Assembly (NCBI RefSeq): GCF_965223285.1
Contig: NZ_OZ244997.1
Span: 2,232,001-2,296,000 of the forward strand
Source: Leptofilum sp965223285
GTDB taxonomy: Bacteria > Chloroflexota > Anaerolineae > Promineifilales > Promineifilaceae
Direction of reading: 5' to 3'
Length of the DNA: 64,000 bases
Numbering within the stretch: the first letter of the stretch is position 1; each line of letters begins with the position of its first letter. The notes under the pieces are model-generated. The model saw nothing but the letters and a program-made list of their open reading frames with translations. It had not been told where the DNA came from and searched no databases. Below are positions 34,361-42,885 of the stretch, one piece after another. The position numbers and the translations under genes are program-made.

Positions 34361-36231
34361 CAAAATCTGCCATAGACAACGCACCGCCCACAGCCCACTT
34401 TGCCGTCATTCCCTTTAATGAAACCAGCGTTCCCATCCAGGATTTCACAGACAACCACATTCGGGTCAAAGATGTTATAGATACCGTACAGGCCATCCCC
34501 AACCGGGGCACTTGCCTCTACGACGCCACCTTTGATGCCATCCAACGGCTAGAGGCGCAAATCAGCAGCCCGCAAGAACGCCGAGCCATCATTCTTTTTA
34601 CCGATGGCCAGGACCAGCTAACCGTGGGCAGCGATGAGCCTTGCAGCACCCACACTTACAGCGAAGTTATTACGGCCGCACGGCCGTCTGCCAATATCTC
34701 TGTCATCACCCCCATCCACACCATCGGCATCTACAATCAATCAGAAGCAGAGTTAAATGTGGGCGAACTTCGCAATATGGCCGCCGAAACCGGTGCCTTT
34801 TCGGCCATCGGCAACCAATCTAACCTGAATAATTTGTTCCAGGAAATTATTGCTGGCCTAAACAGCCAACTATTGGCCAGTGGGCAAGTTTTCCCACAGC
34901 AAGGTGACAACCAGGCCGTACTTACTATTAAATTACGCAACGTAGACACACCCATTAGCGCAACCTTCAACTTCTTCTCGAACAAAAATTACGACCTGCC
35001 ACCCCCACCAGTGGCCACGGCAATCTCCAATTTTCAATATAATGCCGCCGCCAACACCTACACCCTCTCATTAAGCGTCGGCAGCTCCGAAACCGTGCGC
35101 CAGCTCATCATCAACGTTTGGGACGTGCGTGGTGGAACTCAGGTTTCCAGCGACCAAATCTTTGAAAACCCCAATGGAACGCTGGTGGTAGAAATTGATG
35201 GTAGCAATCTTGAGGCTGGGCGAGCCTACAGCATTCATGTACAAGCCATCAACCAGGAAGAATTTCTTATTTTGGATGAAGAGGGCAACACGCTGTTAAC
35301 CGAGCGCGAATTTACCCACGATCCCCCTCTCTCGGTGGAATTCACGATTCAGGCCGTGACCCCGGATTTTGAAAATGGCTTCTTCTTCATTGATTTGGAC
35401 GTGCCCGAGGCCGGACGTGTGCAAACCTATGAAGGATTTATTGTTGATGACAGCACAGGCAGCAAAATCCATGATTTTGGCCCTACCCTCTTTACAGGCG
35501 ACCGCATTCAGGAGCAGTTGCCAGATGCCATCCGATTGGCAGAGGAGCCAAGTAGCTACCGGGTAACCGTTTATTTGCTCACGGCCGATCAGCAGCGGTC
35601 TGAATTCACCTACGAAGATTTTAAACCCATTCCCCCCGAACCACCCGGGTTTTTCACCAGAGTGTTTGCAGCCCTTTCAGCCAATCCCCTTTACCTGGGA
35701 ATCATTGCGCTCATTGTTTTGGGCGTGGGTGGCGTGTTGGCTTTGCGAGGCAGAAAAAAGAAGGAGCAAGAGCCAGTTATTGTACGGCCGCCTGTAGATA
35801 AATCTATTGTGTTGCCAGCGGGTCTGCATGATCAAGAGATGTTATTGGGACGGCAAAATGTATCTCCAGATGAAGAAGAGTTCCTGACGCCCCCACCCCC
35901 TAAACCTGATTCAACTGGCTCACAGGCAAAGTTACACCTAAAAGTGGTACAAACCAATGGCGCAACGCTAGAAAAAACCGTAGACAGCTTTCCATTTGTC
36001 ATCGGGCGCGAAGGGAGCAATCTCGATATTAGTGGCGATCAGCGCATCTCGCGGAAGCATGTGCAGTTTACGCGGCAGGCAAGTGGCTTTTTTGTAACCG
36101 ATCTTGGCGGGGTTAACGGGACATTTTTGGAAGACCAAAAATTGCCTCCCAATACCCCCATCCCATTGGGTCAGAACAAGATCGTGCGCCTTTCTTCTCA
36201 AACCCATATTGAAGTTGAACCAGTGGCTTAA
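34336..36231 (+). CDS. vWA-FHA membrane protein, 5' truncated
   Basis: A 631-codon frame. Residues from about 10 match the vWA fold from its second strand onward (HFAVIPFNE, GTCLYDATFDA, AIILFTDGQD); the first strand with the DTSGSM-type MIDAS is missing, so the true start is lost or lay upstream before rearrangement. Two Ig-like regions follow, a membrane segment (about 451-473), and a cytoplasmic FHA domain with IGREGSN, RISRKH and NGTFLED, which should bind phosphothreonine. The stop overlaps the start of the next kinase gene (TAATG), so the FHA domain may read kinase output. Confidence 0.75.
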   Translation: MRRLSRTAAKSAIDNAPPTAHFAVIPFNETSVPIQDFTDNHIRVKDVIDTVQAIPNRGTCLYDATFDAIQRLEAQISSPQERRAIILFTDGQDQLTVGSDEPCSTHTYSEVITAARPSANISVITPIHTIGIYNQSEAELNVGELRNMAAETGAFSAIGNQSNLNNLFQEIIAGLNSQLLASGQVFPQQGDNQAVLTIKLRNVDTPISATFNFFSNKNYDLPPPPVATAISNFQYNAAANTYTLSLSVGSSETVRQLIINVWDVRGGTQVSSDQIFENPNGTLVVEIDGSNLEAGRAYSIHVQAINQEEFLILDEEGNTLLTEREFTHDPPLSVEFTIQAVTPDFENGFFFIDLDVPEAGRVQTYEGFIVDDSTGSKIHDFGPTLFTGDRIQEQLPDAIRLAEEPSSYRVTVYLLTADQQRSEFTYEDFKPIPPEPPGFFTRVFAALSANPLYLGIIALIVLGVGGVLALRGRKKKEQEPVIVRPPVDKSIVLPAGLHDQEMLLGRQNVSPDEEEFLTPPPPKPDSTGSQAKLHLKVVQTNGATLEKTVDSFPFVIGREGSNLDISGDQRISRKHVQFTRQASGFFVTDLGGVNGTFLEDQKLPPNTPIPLGQNKIVRLSSQTHIEVEPVA

Positions 36232-38135
36232 TGGATAATCTTGTTGGGCAGCAAATAGATCAATATTTAATTGAGCGTCATCTGGCCAGAGGGGGCATGG
36301 CCAATGTTTATTTAGCGCAAGATGTTTACTTGCAGCGGCCGGTGGCCATAAAGATTATGCTGTCTGGCCTGATCCATGATAAAGAGTTGATTGCCCGGTT
36401 CCAGCGTGAAGCCCAGGCCATTGCCAAACTCAATCACCCCAACATCATCCAAATTTACACCACGGGTCTTACAGAAACCGGGTTGCCTTACCTGGCCATG
36501 CAATACATTCCTGGCGGTTCGTTGCAGGAGGAGATGACCCATTCGGCAGATGGTGGACAGCGGCTTTCTACGCAGCGGGTGTTGGCCCTGGCTGGGCAGG
36601 TGGCCGACGCCCTGCGAGCCGCCCACAAAGCGGGGATTGTCCATCGAGATTTGAAGCCGAGTAATATTTTGCTGCGAGAGGACGGCACGGCCGTTGTCAC
36701 AGATTTAGGCATTGCCGCCGTGCAGGAAGCCTCGGCCCGCCTCACGCGCACTGGGCATGTAATGGGCACACCTTACTATATGTCGCCAGAACAGGCGATG
36801 GGCAGATCGGTAGACGGCCGTACCGATATTTATGCCCTCGGCGTGATTCTGTACGAGATGTTGAGCGGCACGGTACCGTTTAAGGCCGATAGCCCCCTGG
36901 CAATTTTGAGCCAACACCTGTACGAACCGCCTCCGCCCCTGATTGAACGTCGCCACGATCTGAGCGTTACCACCCACCAAACCATTGAAATGTGCCTGCA
37001 AAAAGAGCCAGAAAAACGGTTTCAAACGGCCGAACAACTTCGCGCAGCACTTAACCAGGCACTGCAAGCCGAAACCAACCCGCGCATAGAGGCAACCGAA
37101 CTTTTGGCAACGCCCCAGCGCCAGCCAGCCGTGGCTCCGCCAACGCCTACCCCCGCGACGCAACCTGCGGCCACACCAAAAAAGCAGCGACCCCGCTGGC
37201 TGCCCTATGCTGCTGGCGGCGCGGTGGTGGTTGCCCTGATTGCGACGGCCATTTTATTCTGGCCAGACGCGGACGACCCATCTACCCCAACTGCAGAACC
37301 GCCACCGGCCGTTGCCGACGCCACTGACCCCGCTGAGTTAGCCATCACCACCTTCCCCACAGCAACCCTGCCCCCCGAACCCACCGAGACAGTTGCGCCT
37401 ACCGAAACGGCCGTTCCGACCAGCACCCACACCCCGCTCCCCACCAACACGCCATTGCCAACGCCCATTCCACCCATTGTGTCGGCCAACGTCAACGCCC
37501 CCTTCTTCAACTTTGCCCCCACCATTGACGGCAACCTGGACGAATGGCTTGGCGTCACGCCCGTGCTGGCCGCACACCGCACCTTTGAAGACGCAAGCTG
37601 GGACGGCAGCGAGGATTTAACCGCCGCCTGGCAGCTCGCCTGGGATGGCAACAATCTCTATCTGGCGGTTACCGTTACCGATGATATTCACGCCCAAAGC
37701 CAAAGTGCCCACCTCATTTTTCAGGGCGACAGCGTAGACATGCAGCTAGACACCAACCGCCAGGGCGACCTGAGCAACAGCTTGAACAGCGATGATTTTC
37801 AGATTACATTCTCGCCCGGTGATTTTAATGCACTGCCACCCTCTGTTTGGCGCTGGACAGCCACCAGCGGCGGCACCATTGTAGACGCGCCCGATCATGC
37901 CATTATTGTGCAGTCCAGACGTACCGAATCGGGTTATGTTGTAGAAGCGGCCGTTCCCTGGCGCGACCTAAACGTAACCCCCAGCACCGGGCTGGTGTTG
38001 GGTGCCTCCTTTAACGCCACGGATAATGATCAGGTGGGAACGGCCGTGCAAGAGCTATTTTATTCTCATGTTGCCAGTCGTACTTTACTCAGCCCCAATA
38101 CCTGGGGAACTTTGACGCTCACATCAGGAAACTAA
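36231..38135 (+). CDS. Membrane Ser/Thr protein kinase with CBM9-like ectodomain
   Basis: A PknB-type kinase of 634 residues. The kinase domain (12-275) has the glycine loop LARGGMANVYLA, the Lys in VAIKIM, the catalytic loop VHRDLKPSNILL, DLG in place of DFG, and the activation-segment SPEQ. A Pro/Thr region leads to one membrane helix (about 323-343), a second Pro/Thr linker and an extracytoplasmic domain (about 420-630) resembling carbohydrate-binding family 9 (APTIDGNLDEWLG, AWDGNNLYLAVTVTDD). It should sense a saccharide or wall fragment outside and phosphorylate targets inside. It overlaps the FHA gene by one base and precedes a paralogous kinase by 1 bp. Confidence 0.88.
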   Translation: MDNLVGQQIDQYLIERHLARGGMANVYLAQDVYLQRPVAIKIMLSGLIHDKELIARFQREAQAIAKLNHPNIIQIYTTGLTETGLPYLAMQYIPGGSLQEEMTHSADGGQRLSTQRVLALAGQVADALRAAHKAGIVHRDLKPSNILLREDGTAVVTDLGIAAVQEASARLTRTGHVMGTPYYMSPEQAMGRSVDGRTDIYALGVILYEMLSGTVPFKADSPLAILSQHLYEPPPPLIERRHDLSVTTHQTIEMCLQKEPEKRFQTAEQLRAALNQALQAETNPRIEATELLATPQRQPAVAPPTPTPATQPAATPKKQRPRWLPYAAGGAVVVALIATAILFWPDADDPSTPTAEPPPAVADATDPAELAITTFPTATLPPEPTETVAPTETAVPTSTHTPLPTNTPLPTPIPPIVSANVNAPFFNFAPTIDGNLDEWLGVTPVLAAHRTFEDASWDGSEDLTAAWQLAWDGNNLYLAVTVTDDIHAQSQSAHLIFQGDSVDMQLDTNRQGDLSNSLNSDDFQITFSPGDFNALPPSVWRWTATSGGTIVDAPDHAIIVQSRRTESGYVVEAAVPWRDLNVTPSTGLVLGASFNATDNDQVGTAVQELFYSHVASRTLLSPNTWGTLTLTSGN

Positions 38136-38136
38136 T

Positions 38137-40116
38137 ATGTCAGACCCACAGCCATTTGTTGGGCAGCAGCTAGACCAATTTCAAATTCAAAAGCATATTG
38201 CCAGAGGCGGCATGGCCGACGTGTACCTGGGGTATGATATTGATTTGGAGCGACCCGTAGCGCTCAAGATCATGCTGCCCATGCTGGCCATTGATGACCA
38301 ATTCGTCGCCCGTTTTCGCCGCGAAGCGCAAACGGCCGCCCAGCTAGAGCATCCCAACATTGTGCGCGTGTATGCTATTGGCGCAGCCCCCACCGGGCAG
38401 CCCTACATTGCCATGCAGTTTGTGGATGGCGGCGACCTACAGCAAGTAATTCAGGAATCTAAAGCCAAGAAGCAGCCGCTAACGGCCGTACAAACCCTAA
38501 CCACCCTCCGCCCCATGGCCGATGCGCTTATCGTTGCCCACGCCGCCGCCGTCATTCACCGCGATCTTAAGCCCAGCAATATTTTGCTGCGCCCCGACGG
38601 CACGCCCATCATGGTAGATTTAGGCATTGCGGCCGTACAAACCGGTGCCAAACTTACCAACACCGGCACCCTCATCGGCACCCCAGCTTATATGTCCCCG
38701 GAGCAGGCGCGGGGGTTGCCCGTGGACGGCCGTTCCGACCTGTACTCGCTTGGCGTCATTTTGTATGAGATGTTGACGGGAAGACGGCCGTTTGAAGCCG
38801 ATGACCCCCTGGCAATCCTGCACAAACACGTCTACGAAGAGCCTGTGCCTATCCAGCAGTTGCGGCCAGACATTGCCCCAGAAACGGCCAAACTGGTACA
38901 CCGCTGCCTGCAAAAAGAGCCTGGTAAGCGGCCAGCCAACGCCGCCGAACTGCTGGGCGGCATTGAGTACGCCTTGGAAGCAGAAAGCGGCCAGCCCGCC
39001 TCCCTCAGCATCCCTCATCCCCAGCCAGAGCCAGAGGCCACCCCTTCTAATTGGCGTTCTTTTTGGCTGGGGTTCGGTGCCGTGGTTGTCGTCATGCTAA
39101 TCGCTGTTGGGGTATTCTTTTTGATTAACAATCCCATCACCATCACCGGGGCAGAAGCTAGCAGTTCACAGGCGTCTGCCGGCAGTGACAAGGATGAAGA
39201 AGCGGCCTCCGAGCCACCTCCCGCTGAAGACGAACCCGAAGATGAAGCTGAGGAAAGTACGCCGGTAGACTCCAGCACACCAAACGCCGCTGATACCCCC
39301 GTACCCGACCCGACAGCCACCACGCCTCTGCCCACCAACACGGCGCCACCCACAGCAACCATCCCCCCAACAGAAACAGCAGTGCCGCCCACGGCAACGG
39401 CCGTCTTAATCGAAACCCAAATCATCGGCCAATCGGTCAACAATCTAGACATCGAGGCGGTGCGCTTTGGCAATGGCCCCAACGTTGTCATCTTCGTTGG
39501 GGGGCTTCATGCCGGAGCCGCTCCCAGCTCTGTTGCCCTGGCTAACCGCGCTATCTCCTATTTCAGGAACAATCTGGCCGAGGTGCCAGCCAACGTCACC
39601 CTCTACATTATTCCCAACGCCAATCCAGACAGCCCCTATGCGCCAGGGGAGCTAGCGGGTCGGCTCAATGCCAACGACGTAGACCTAAACCGCAACTGGG
39701 ATTGCCGCTGGGTGCAAGATGCCAGATGGCGCAACAACGTTATTCCCGGCAGCGGCGGCACCGCCCCATTTTCTGAGCCAGAAACCCAGGCACTGGCCAA
39801 TTTTATTACCGAACACAACCCGGTGGCCGTTGTCTTTTGGGAAGCCCGCGCCACCAACGGCCTGTCGTCGCCCGGTTTTTGCGAGGGCAGCACGCTGGTC
39901 TCAGGCACCTTGGCCACCTTGTATGGCCAGGCCGCAGGCTACCCGATTGGCGACTTTGAAAATTTAACCAACCAGGAGCTGAATGGCGACGGCACCAATT
40001 GGCTAGACGGCCAGGGCATTCCGGCCATCGCCGTGCTGCTGCCAGATTATGAATCGGTTGATTGGTCGAACAATCTGGCCGCCATGCAAGCCGTCTTATC
40101 AACTCATGACAACTAA
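38137..40116 (+). CDS. Membrane Ser/Thr protein kinase with dead carboxypeptidase ectodomain
   Basis: A 659-residue paralogue of the preceding kinase: glycine loop IARGGMADVYLG, VALKIM, IHRDLKPSNILLR and DLG. Membrane helix at about 308-329, acidic and Pro/Thr linker, then an M14-like zinc carboxypeptidase fold (425-655). Conserved substrate-binding DLNRNWDC is present, but zinc and catalytic residues are replaced: HAGAAPS where the active neighbour has HGGYEWN, FWEAR where it has FWHSA, and AVLLPDYES where it has SIELRNHQS. The ectodomain is thus probably a binding sensor, perhaps for peptidoglycan peptides. Its last 11 bp overlap the carboxypeptidase gene. Confidence 0.85.
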   Translation: MSDPQPFVGQQLDQFQIQKHIARGGMADVYLGYDIDLERPVALKIMLPMLAIDDQFVARFRREAQTAAQLEHPNIVRVYAIGAAPTGQPYIAMQFVDGGDLQQVIQESKAKKQPLTAVQTLTTLRPMADALIVAHAAAVIHRDLKPSNILLRPDGTPIMVDLGIAAVQTGAKLTNTGTLIGTPAYMSPEQARGLPVDGRSDLYSLGVILYEMLTGRRPFEADDPLAILHKHVYEEPVPIQQLRPDIAPETAKLVHRCLQKEPGKRPANAAELLGGIEYALEAESGQPASLSIPHPQPEPEATPSNWRSFWLGFGAVVVVMLIAVGVFFLINNPITITGAEASSSQASAGSDKDEEAASEPPPAEDEPEDEAEESTPVDSSTPNAADTPVPDPTATTPLPTNTAPPTATIPPTETAVPPTATAVLIETQIIGQSVNNLDIEAVRFGNGPNVVIFVGGLHAGAAPSSVALANRAISYFRNNLAEVPANVTLYIIPNANPDSPYAPGELAGRLNANDVDLNRNWDCRWVQDARWRNNVIPGSGGTAPFSEPETQALANFITEHNPVAVVFWEARATNGLSSPGFCEGSTLVSGTLATLYGQAAGYPIGDFENLTNQELNGDGTNWLDGQGIPAIAVLLPDYESVDWSNNLAAMQAVLSTHDN

Positions 40117-41191
40117 TTTTATCAACCCATCCAAACCCAAACAGAAGCACTTTTTAGCCCTGCTTTGCCTCACTGCGCTGCTTCTATTTTTGCCTGCCTG
40201 TGTCACAGTGCGCCAACAGGCCCTCCCCACGCTGGCTCCCACGGCCGTACTTCCCACACCCACAGCCCCAGCCACCAGCACCCTTGCCCTACCGCCACCC
40301 ACGCTAACCATGCCCGCCACGGCCGTTCCGCCTACAAACACACCCGTCATCAACCTGGAAAACCTAGCACCCACAGCAACAAAACTCATCGCCACAGAAA
40401 CGGCCGTTCCCACCGCCAGCCCAGACACAAATGATGAAATATCAGCAACGGCCGTTGCCTCACCCATCGTCCGATCAATTGGCACTTCGGTACAGGGACG
40501 CCCCATCCTAAACTACCGCTTTGGCAGCGGCCCCACCCAGGTGATATTTGTTGGGGGCATTCACGGTGGGTATGAGTGGAACACCATTTTGCTGGCCTAC
40601 GCCGTAATTGACCATTACACCGCCAATCCGCAGTTCATCCCCAGCGACCTAACCGTCCACATCATTCCCTCGGCCAACCCCGACGGGCAATACTTGGTCA
40701 CTAACCAAAGCGAACGGTTTCAGCCAGCAGATGTGGCCGCTGACACTGTACCTGGCCGTTTTAACGCCAACAATGTAGATTTAAACCGTAACTGGGATTG
40801 TCAATGGTCGCCTACGGCCGTCTGGCGCGATGTAGAAGTGAGTGGCGGCTCGCAACCATTTTCGGAACCCGAAAATATCGCCCTGCGCGACTTCATCGTG
40901 TCTCAAAATCCGGCCGCTGTCGTCTTTTGGCACAGCGCAGCCAACGGCGTTTTTGCCGCCGGTTGCCCAGATACCCACCCGCCTTCACTTGCACTGGCAA
41001 ACGTTTACGGTCAGGCTGCCAGCTACCCCGTGTATGAGCGATTCACTAGCTATGATATCACAGGTGATGCTAGTGATTGGTTATCCACACGAGGCATCCC
41101 CTCTATATCTATCGAACTACGCAACCACCAGTCGCTCGACCGGTTACAAAATCTGCATGGCGTCCAAGCTTTACTTGACTATTTGAAGTAA
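40106..41191 (+). CDS. M14-family zinc carboxypeptidase lipoprotein
   Basis: A 361-residue exported enzyme from the ATG at 40106; an in-frame ATG at 40049 would lie inside the kinase gene. It has a signal peptide with lipobox LFLPAC, a Pro/Thr linker with ETAVPT units and an M14-like domain with intact HGGYEWN (zinc His/Glu), DLNRNWDC (substrate Arg/Asn), VVFWHSA (third zinc ligand) and SIELRNHQS (catalytic Glu). Likely trims peptides or peptidoglycan stems at the cell surface. It is the active counterpart of the ectodomain of the kinase just upstream. Confidence 0.85.
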   Translation: MTTNFINPSKPKQKHFLALLCLTALLLFLPACVTVRQQALPTLAPTAVLPTPTAPATSTLALPPPTLTMPATAVPPTNTPVINLENLAPTATKLIATETAVPTASPDTNDEISATAVASPIVRSIGTSVQGRPILNYRFGSGPTQVIFVGGIHGGYEWNTILLAYAVIDHYTANPQFIPSDLTVHIIPSANPDGQYLVTNQSERFQPADVAADTVPGRFNANNVDLNRNWDCQWSPTAVWRDVEVSGGSQPFSEPENIALRDFIVSQNPAAVVFWHSAANGVFAAGCPDTHPPSLALANVYGQAASYPVYERFTSYDITGDASDWLSTRGIPSISIELRNHQSLDRLQNLHGVQALLDYLK

Positions 41192-41304
41192 ATATTGAAT
41201 GATTACGTGGTTATTCAAACTGGCTGGCCATATCGCACACCTGTTCCCAGAGGTGCCTCCAAGCCCGTCGTCCCCGTATAGCCTATAGTAATCCCATACG
41301 ACAC

Positions 41305-41337
41305 AAAAGACCTCAATAACTTGGGGTCTTTTCTTTT
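41305..41337 (+). terminator. Rho-independent terminator of the kinase operon
   Basis: Stem AAAAGACC (41305-41312) pairs with GGTCTTTT (41325-41332), 12-nt loop, followed by a T-rich tail. Confidence 0.75.
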
Positions 41338-41459
41338 TCCTTGTTTGTTTGCCTATCCTATAGTTCACACGCGTGAAGGACAATATCACTCCCGCAATAG
41401 AATTTGCTGCGGCACAAAACGGCCGTTGCCTATAAGTCCCCATCGCTCGAAAGAAGTTA

Positions 41460-41488
41460 TTGAACCAAATGTACAACTATGCTATCAT
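41460..41488 (+). promoter_or_regulatory. Promoter and possible operator of the second Phd/PIN module
   Basis: TTGAAC (41460-41465), a 17-bp spacer and TATCAT (41483-41488). A GTAC pair (41471 and 41489) flanks the −10 region as a possible antitoxin operator. Confidence 0.5.
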
Positions 41489-41545
41489 GTACGAAGTATG
41501 CAAAGCTTACAATCACGTAAACTTGATAAATTAGCGAGAAGCGTT

Positions 41546-41830
41546 ATGGAAAAAGTTACCAACAGCAGTGCCCTCAGAAGCAATCTGAGCCTTGTTTTAG
41601 ATGAAGTACAGTTTAATCAGGACAGCTACGTTATTGAGCGTAAAGGCAGACCTGCGGCCGTCATTGTTCCTCTGACCGTCTTTGAAAATTGGAAGCGCAG
41701 TCGGGAACGTTTTTTTGAAACAGTCAGGCGAATTCAAGAAGCTAACAAAAATGCCGACCCTGACGAAGTTCTGCAAGATGTTCTGGAAGCCCAACAAGCC
41801 GTTAGAGCAGAACTGACTCAAGAACAGTAG
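41546..41830 (+). CDS. Phd-family antitoxin
   Basis: About 94 residues from the ATG at 41546 (GAGAAG upstream), starting MEKVTNSSALRSNLSLVLDEV; ATG 41498 is an in-frame alternative adding 16 residues. The Phd core ends with ERKGRPAAVIVPLTVFE, followed by a charged C-terminal helix expected to bind the toxin. The toxin gene starts 2 bp after its stop. The sequence is clearly different from the antitoxin at 18772, so the two pairs were acquired separately. Confidence 0.8.
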   Translation: MEKVTNSSALRSNLSLVLDEVQFNQDSYVIERKGRPAAVIVPLTVFENWKRSRERFFETVRRIQEANKNADPDEVLQDVLEAQQAVRAELTQEQ

Positions 41831-41832
41831 CC

Positions 41833-42255
41833 ATGAGAGTTGTCTTAGATGCCAATATCTTCATCAGTGCCTTGATTTCGAGTCAAGGGAATCCGGCAAA
41901 AATTCTCGAAAAATGGCAGAAAAGAGAACTGGAGGTTGTCGTCTCATCGGCTATCGTTGATGAAATTGAACGGGTCACCGGCTATGAAAGGTTGCAAAAG
42001 AAATACCGACGCATTCGTGAGGAACGGGAAGGACTGATTGACGACTTGAGGAATTTTGCCACGATGGTTGAACCCCAACAAAAGCTGTCTGTTGTACAGG
42101 CTGATGATTCAGATAATCGTTATATTGAATGTGCCATTGAAAGTGGAGCAAGCTATATCGTAACGGGTGACCCGCACTTGCTCGACATTGGTGAGTATCA
42201 AGGTATTCCCATTCTAACTCCGGCAATTTTTGTGGCCCTGCTCGAAAATACATGA
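41833..42255 (+). CDS. PIN-family toxin (COG1569-like)
   Basis: A 140-residue PIN nuclease with VLDANIFISALIS (first Asp), IVDEIERV (Glu), QADDSDNRYIECA (Asp pair) and VTGDPHLL (last Asp). This pattern matches the PIN subfamily paired with Phd-like antitoxins. Probable RNase toxin neutralised by the protein encoded 2 bp upstream. Confidence 0.82.
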   Translation: MRVVLDANIFISALISSQGNPAKILEKWQKRELEVVVSSAIVDEIERVTGYERLQKKYRRIREEREGLIDDLRNFATMVEPQQKLSVVQADDSDNRYIECAIESGASYIVTGDPHLLDIGEYQGIPILTPAIFVALLENT

Positions 42256-42286
42256 AGGCACAGAGCAAAGAAGTCCTCACTGGCAA

Positions 42287-42631
42287 TCATCGCCTTGTGA
42301 TCAAATTGAAAGATAATTGGGGCTGATTCACGGCATATACACTAATCTCCTTCTTTGCAGTAATTGAAAGTATTTCTAAGCATTGGTCGTAGGAACGGGA
42401 TAGGCGAGAAATGTCCTGGATAATTAAGTTGTCACCGGATTGCAGTTCCTCAAGAATTTGAGCAATTCTGCGCTCCTGCCATGGAGCAAGGCCAGAAGCA
42501 AATTCCTCAACCCATTCCACTTCACCAAGTTTCCTTTCAATGGCCAGGCTCATAATACTGGCTCTGGCTTTCTCAAAGTCATGTTCGGTAGTTGCCGCAC
42601 GCAAATAGGCAATTGTTCGGAAGTGTTTCAT
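42287..42631 (-). CDS. Resolvase N-terminal-domain protein lacking the catalytic serine
   Basis: About 114 residues from the ATG at 42629-42631 (GAGG upstream). It aligns with the catalytic domain of Mpi/Pin-type serine recombinases: AYLRAATTEHDF, then WVEEFASGLAPWQERR, then GDNLIIQDISRLSRS. The family motif R-V-S-T has become R-A-A-T, so the nucleophilic Ser is Ala. There is no DNA-binding HTH after the domain. Located about 210 bp inside the right island repeat; it might be a catalytically dead accessory factor of the left-end integrase or a decaying resolvase. Confidence 0.7.
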   Translation of the reverse strand: MKHFRTIAYLRAATTEHDFEKARASIMSLAIERKLGEVEWVEEFASGLAPWQERRIAQILEELQSGDNLIIQDISRLSRSYDQCLEILSITAKKEISVYAVNQPQLSFNLITRR

Positions 42632-42844
42632 ATGAACCTCGCATAAGTACAAAACTTTGTCTAAAGATTTTCTCGAAAAGAATTGAGCAACTTGCCCTCA
42701 AAATAGAGCTGAAACAAGTTGGTAAACTGCTTGTTTTTTTCGTGATATGATGTCTGTATGCGAAGAAAATAGTGACAGATGCAAATGAGCAATGTGTTTC
42801 GGCAAGAAAATTACAACCAACTTTATACACGTGAGTGATCTAAA

Positions 42845-42858
42845 CCCGTCGCTCCCGT
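42845..42858. repeat. Right attachment repeat (attR candidate)
   Basis: CCCGTCGCTCCCGT, identical to 13795-13808 at the tRNA-Asp 3' end. A chance match of this 14-mer elsewhere in the window is unlikely (expected well below 0.01). Confidence 0.6.
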
Positions 42859-42885
42859 CGAACCCGTGCTGGGTGCAAAGCAATG

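Larger units (their letters stand above)
13795..42858. mobile_element. Candidate tRNA-Asp-integrated genomic island (about 29 kb)
   Basis: The interval is bounded by a 14-bp direct repeat CCCGTCGCTCCCGT, once at the tRNA 3' end (13795-13808) and once at 42845-42858. A large serine recombinase is the first gene inside the left end and a resolvase-domain gene is the last inside the right end. A rho-independent terminator sits 28 bp beyond the right repeat, where the tRNA terminator would lie before insertion. Cargo: small HTH and hypothetical genes, two Phd/PIN pairs, three insertion sequences, the 2253-residue CHAT/STAND protein and partners, and membrane kinases. The island may be composite: the central cargo keeps the ACGGCCGT signature, whereas 17.25-25.86 kb lacks it. 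Confidence 0.65.

Noticed and set aside
34361..34511. N-terminal 50 codons of the CoxE-like frame
   Set aside because: They are the antisense of the vWA-FHA gene and show no vWA features, so the fragment was limited to the recognisable part.
37205..37654. Gly/Val-rich minus-strand frame opposite the kinase linker, and similar frames at 39015-39491 and 40099-40506
   Set aside because: They are antisense readings of Pro/Thr linkers with ACGGCCGT copies. The kinase and carboxypeptidase frames on the plus strand are clearly real.
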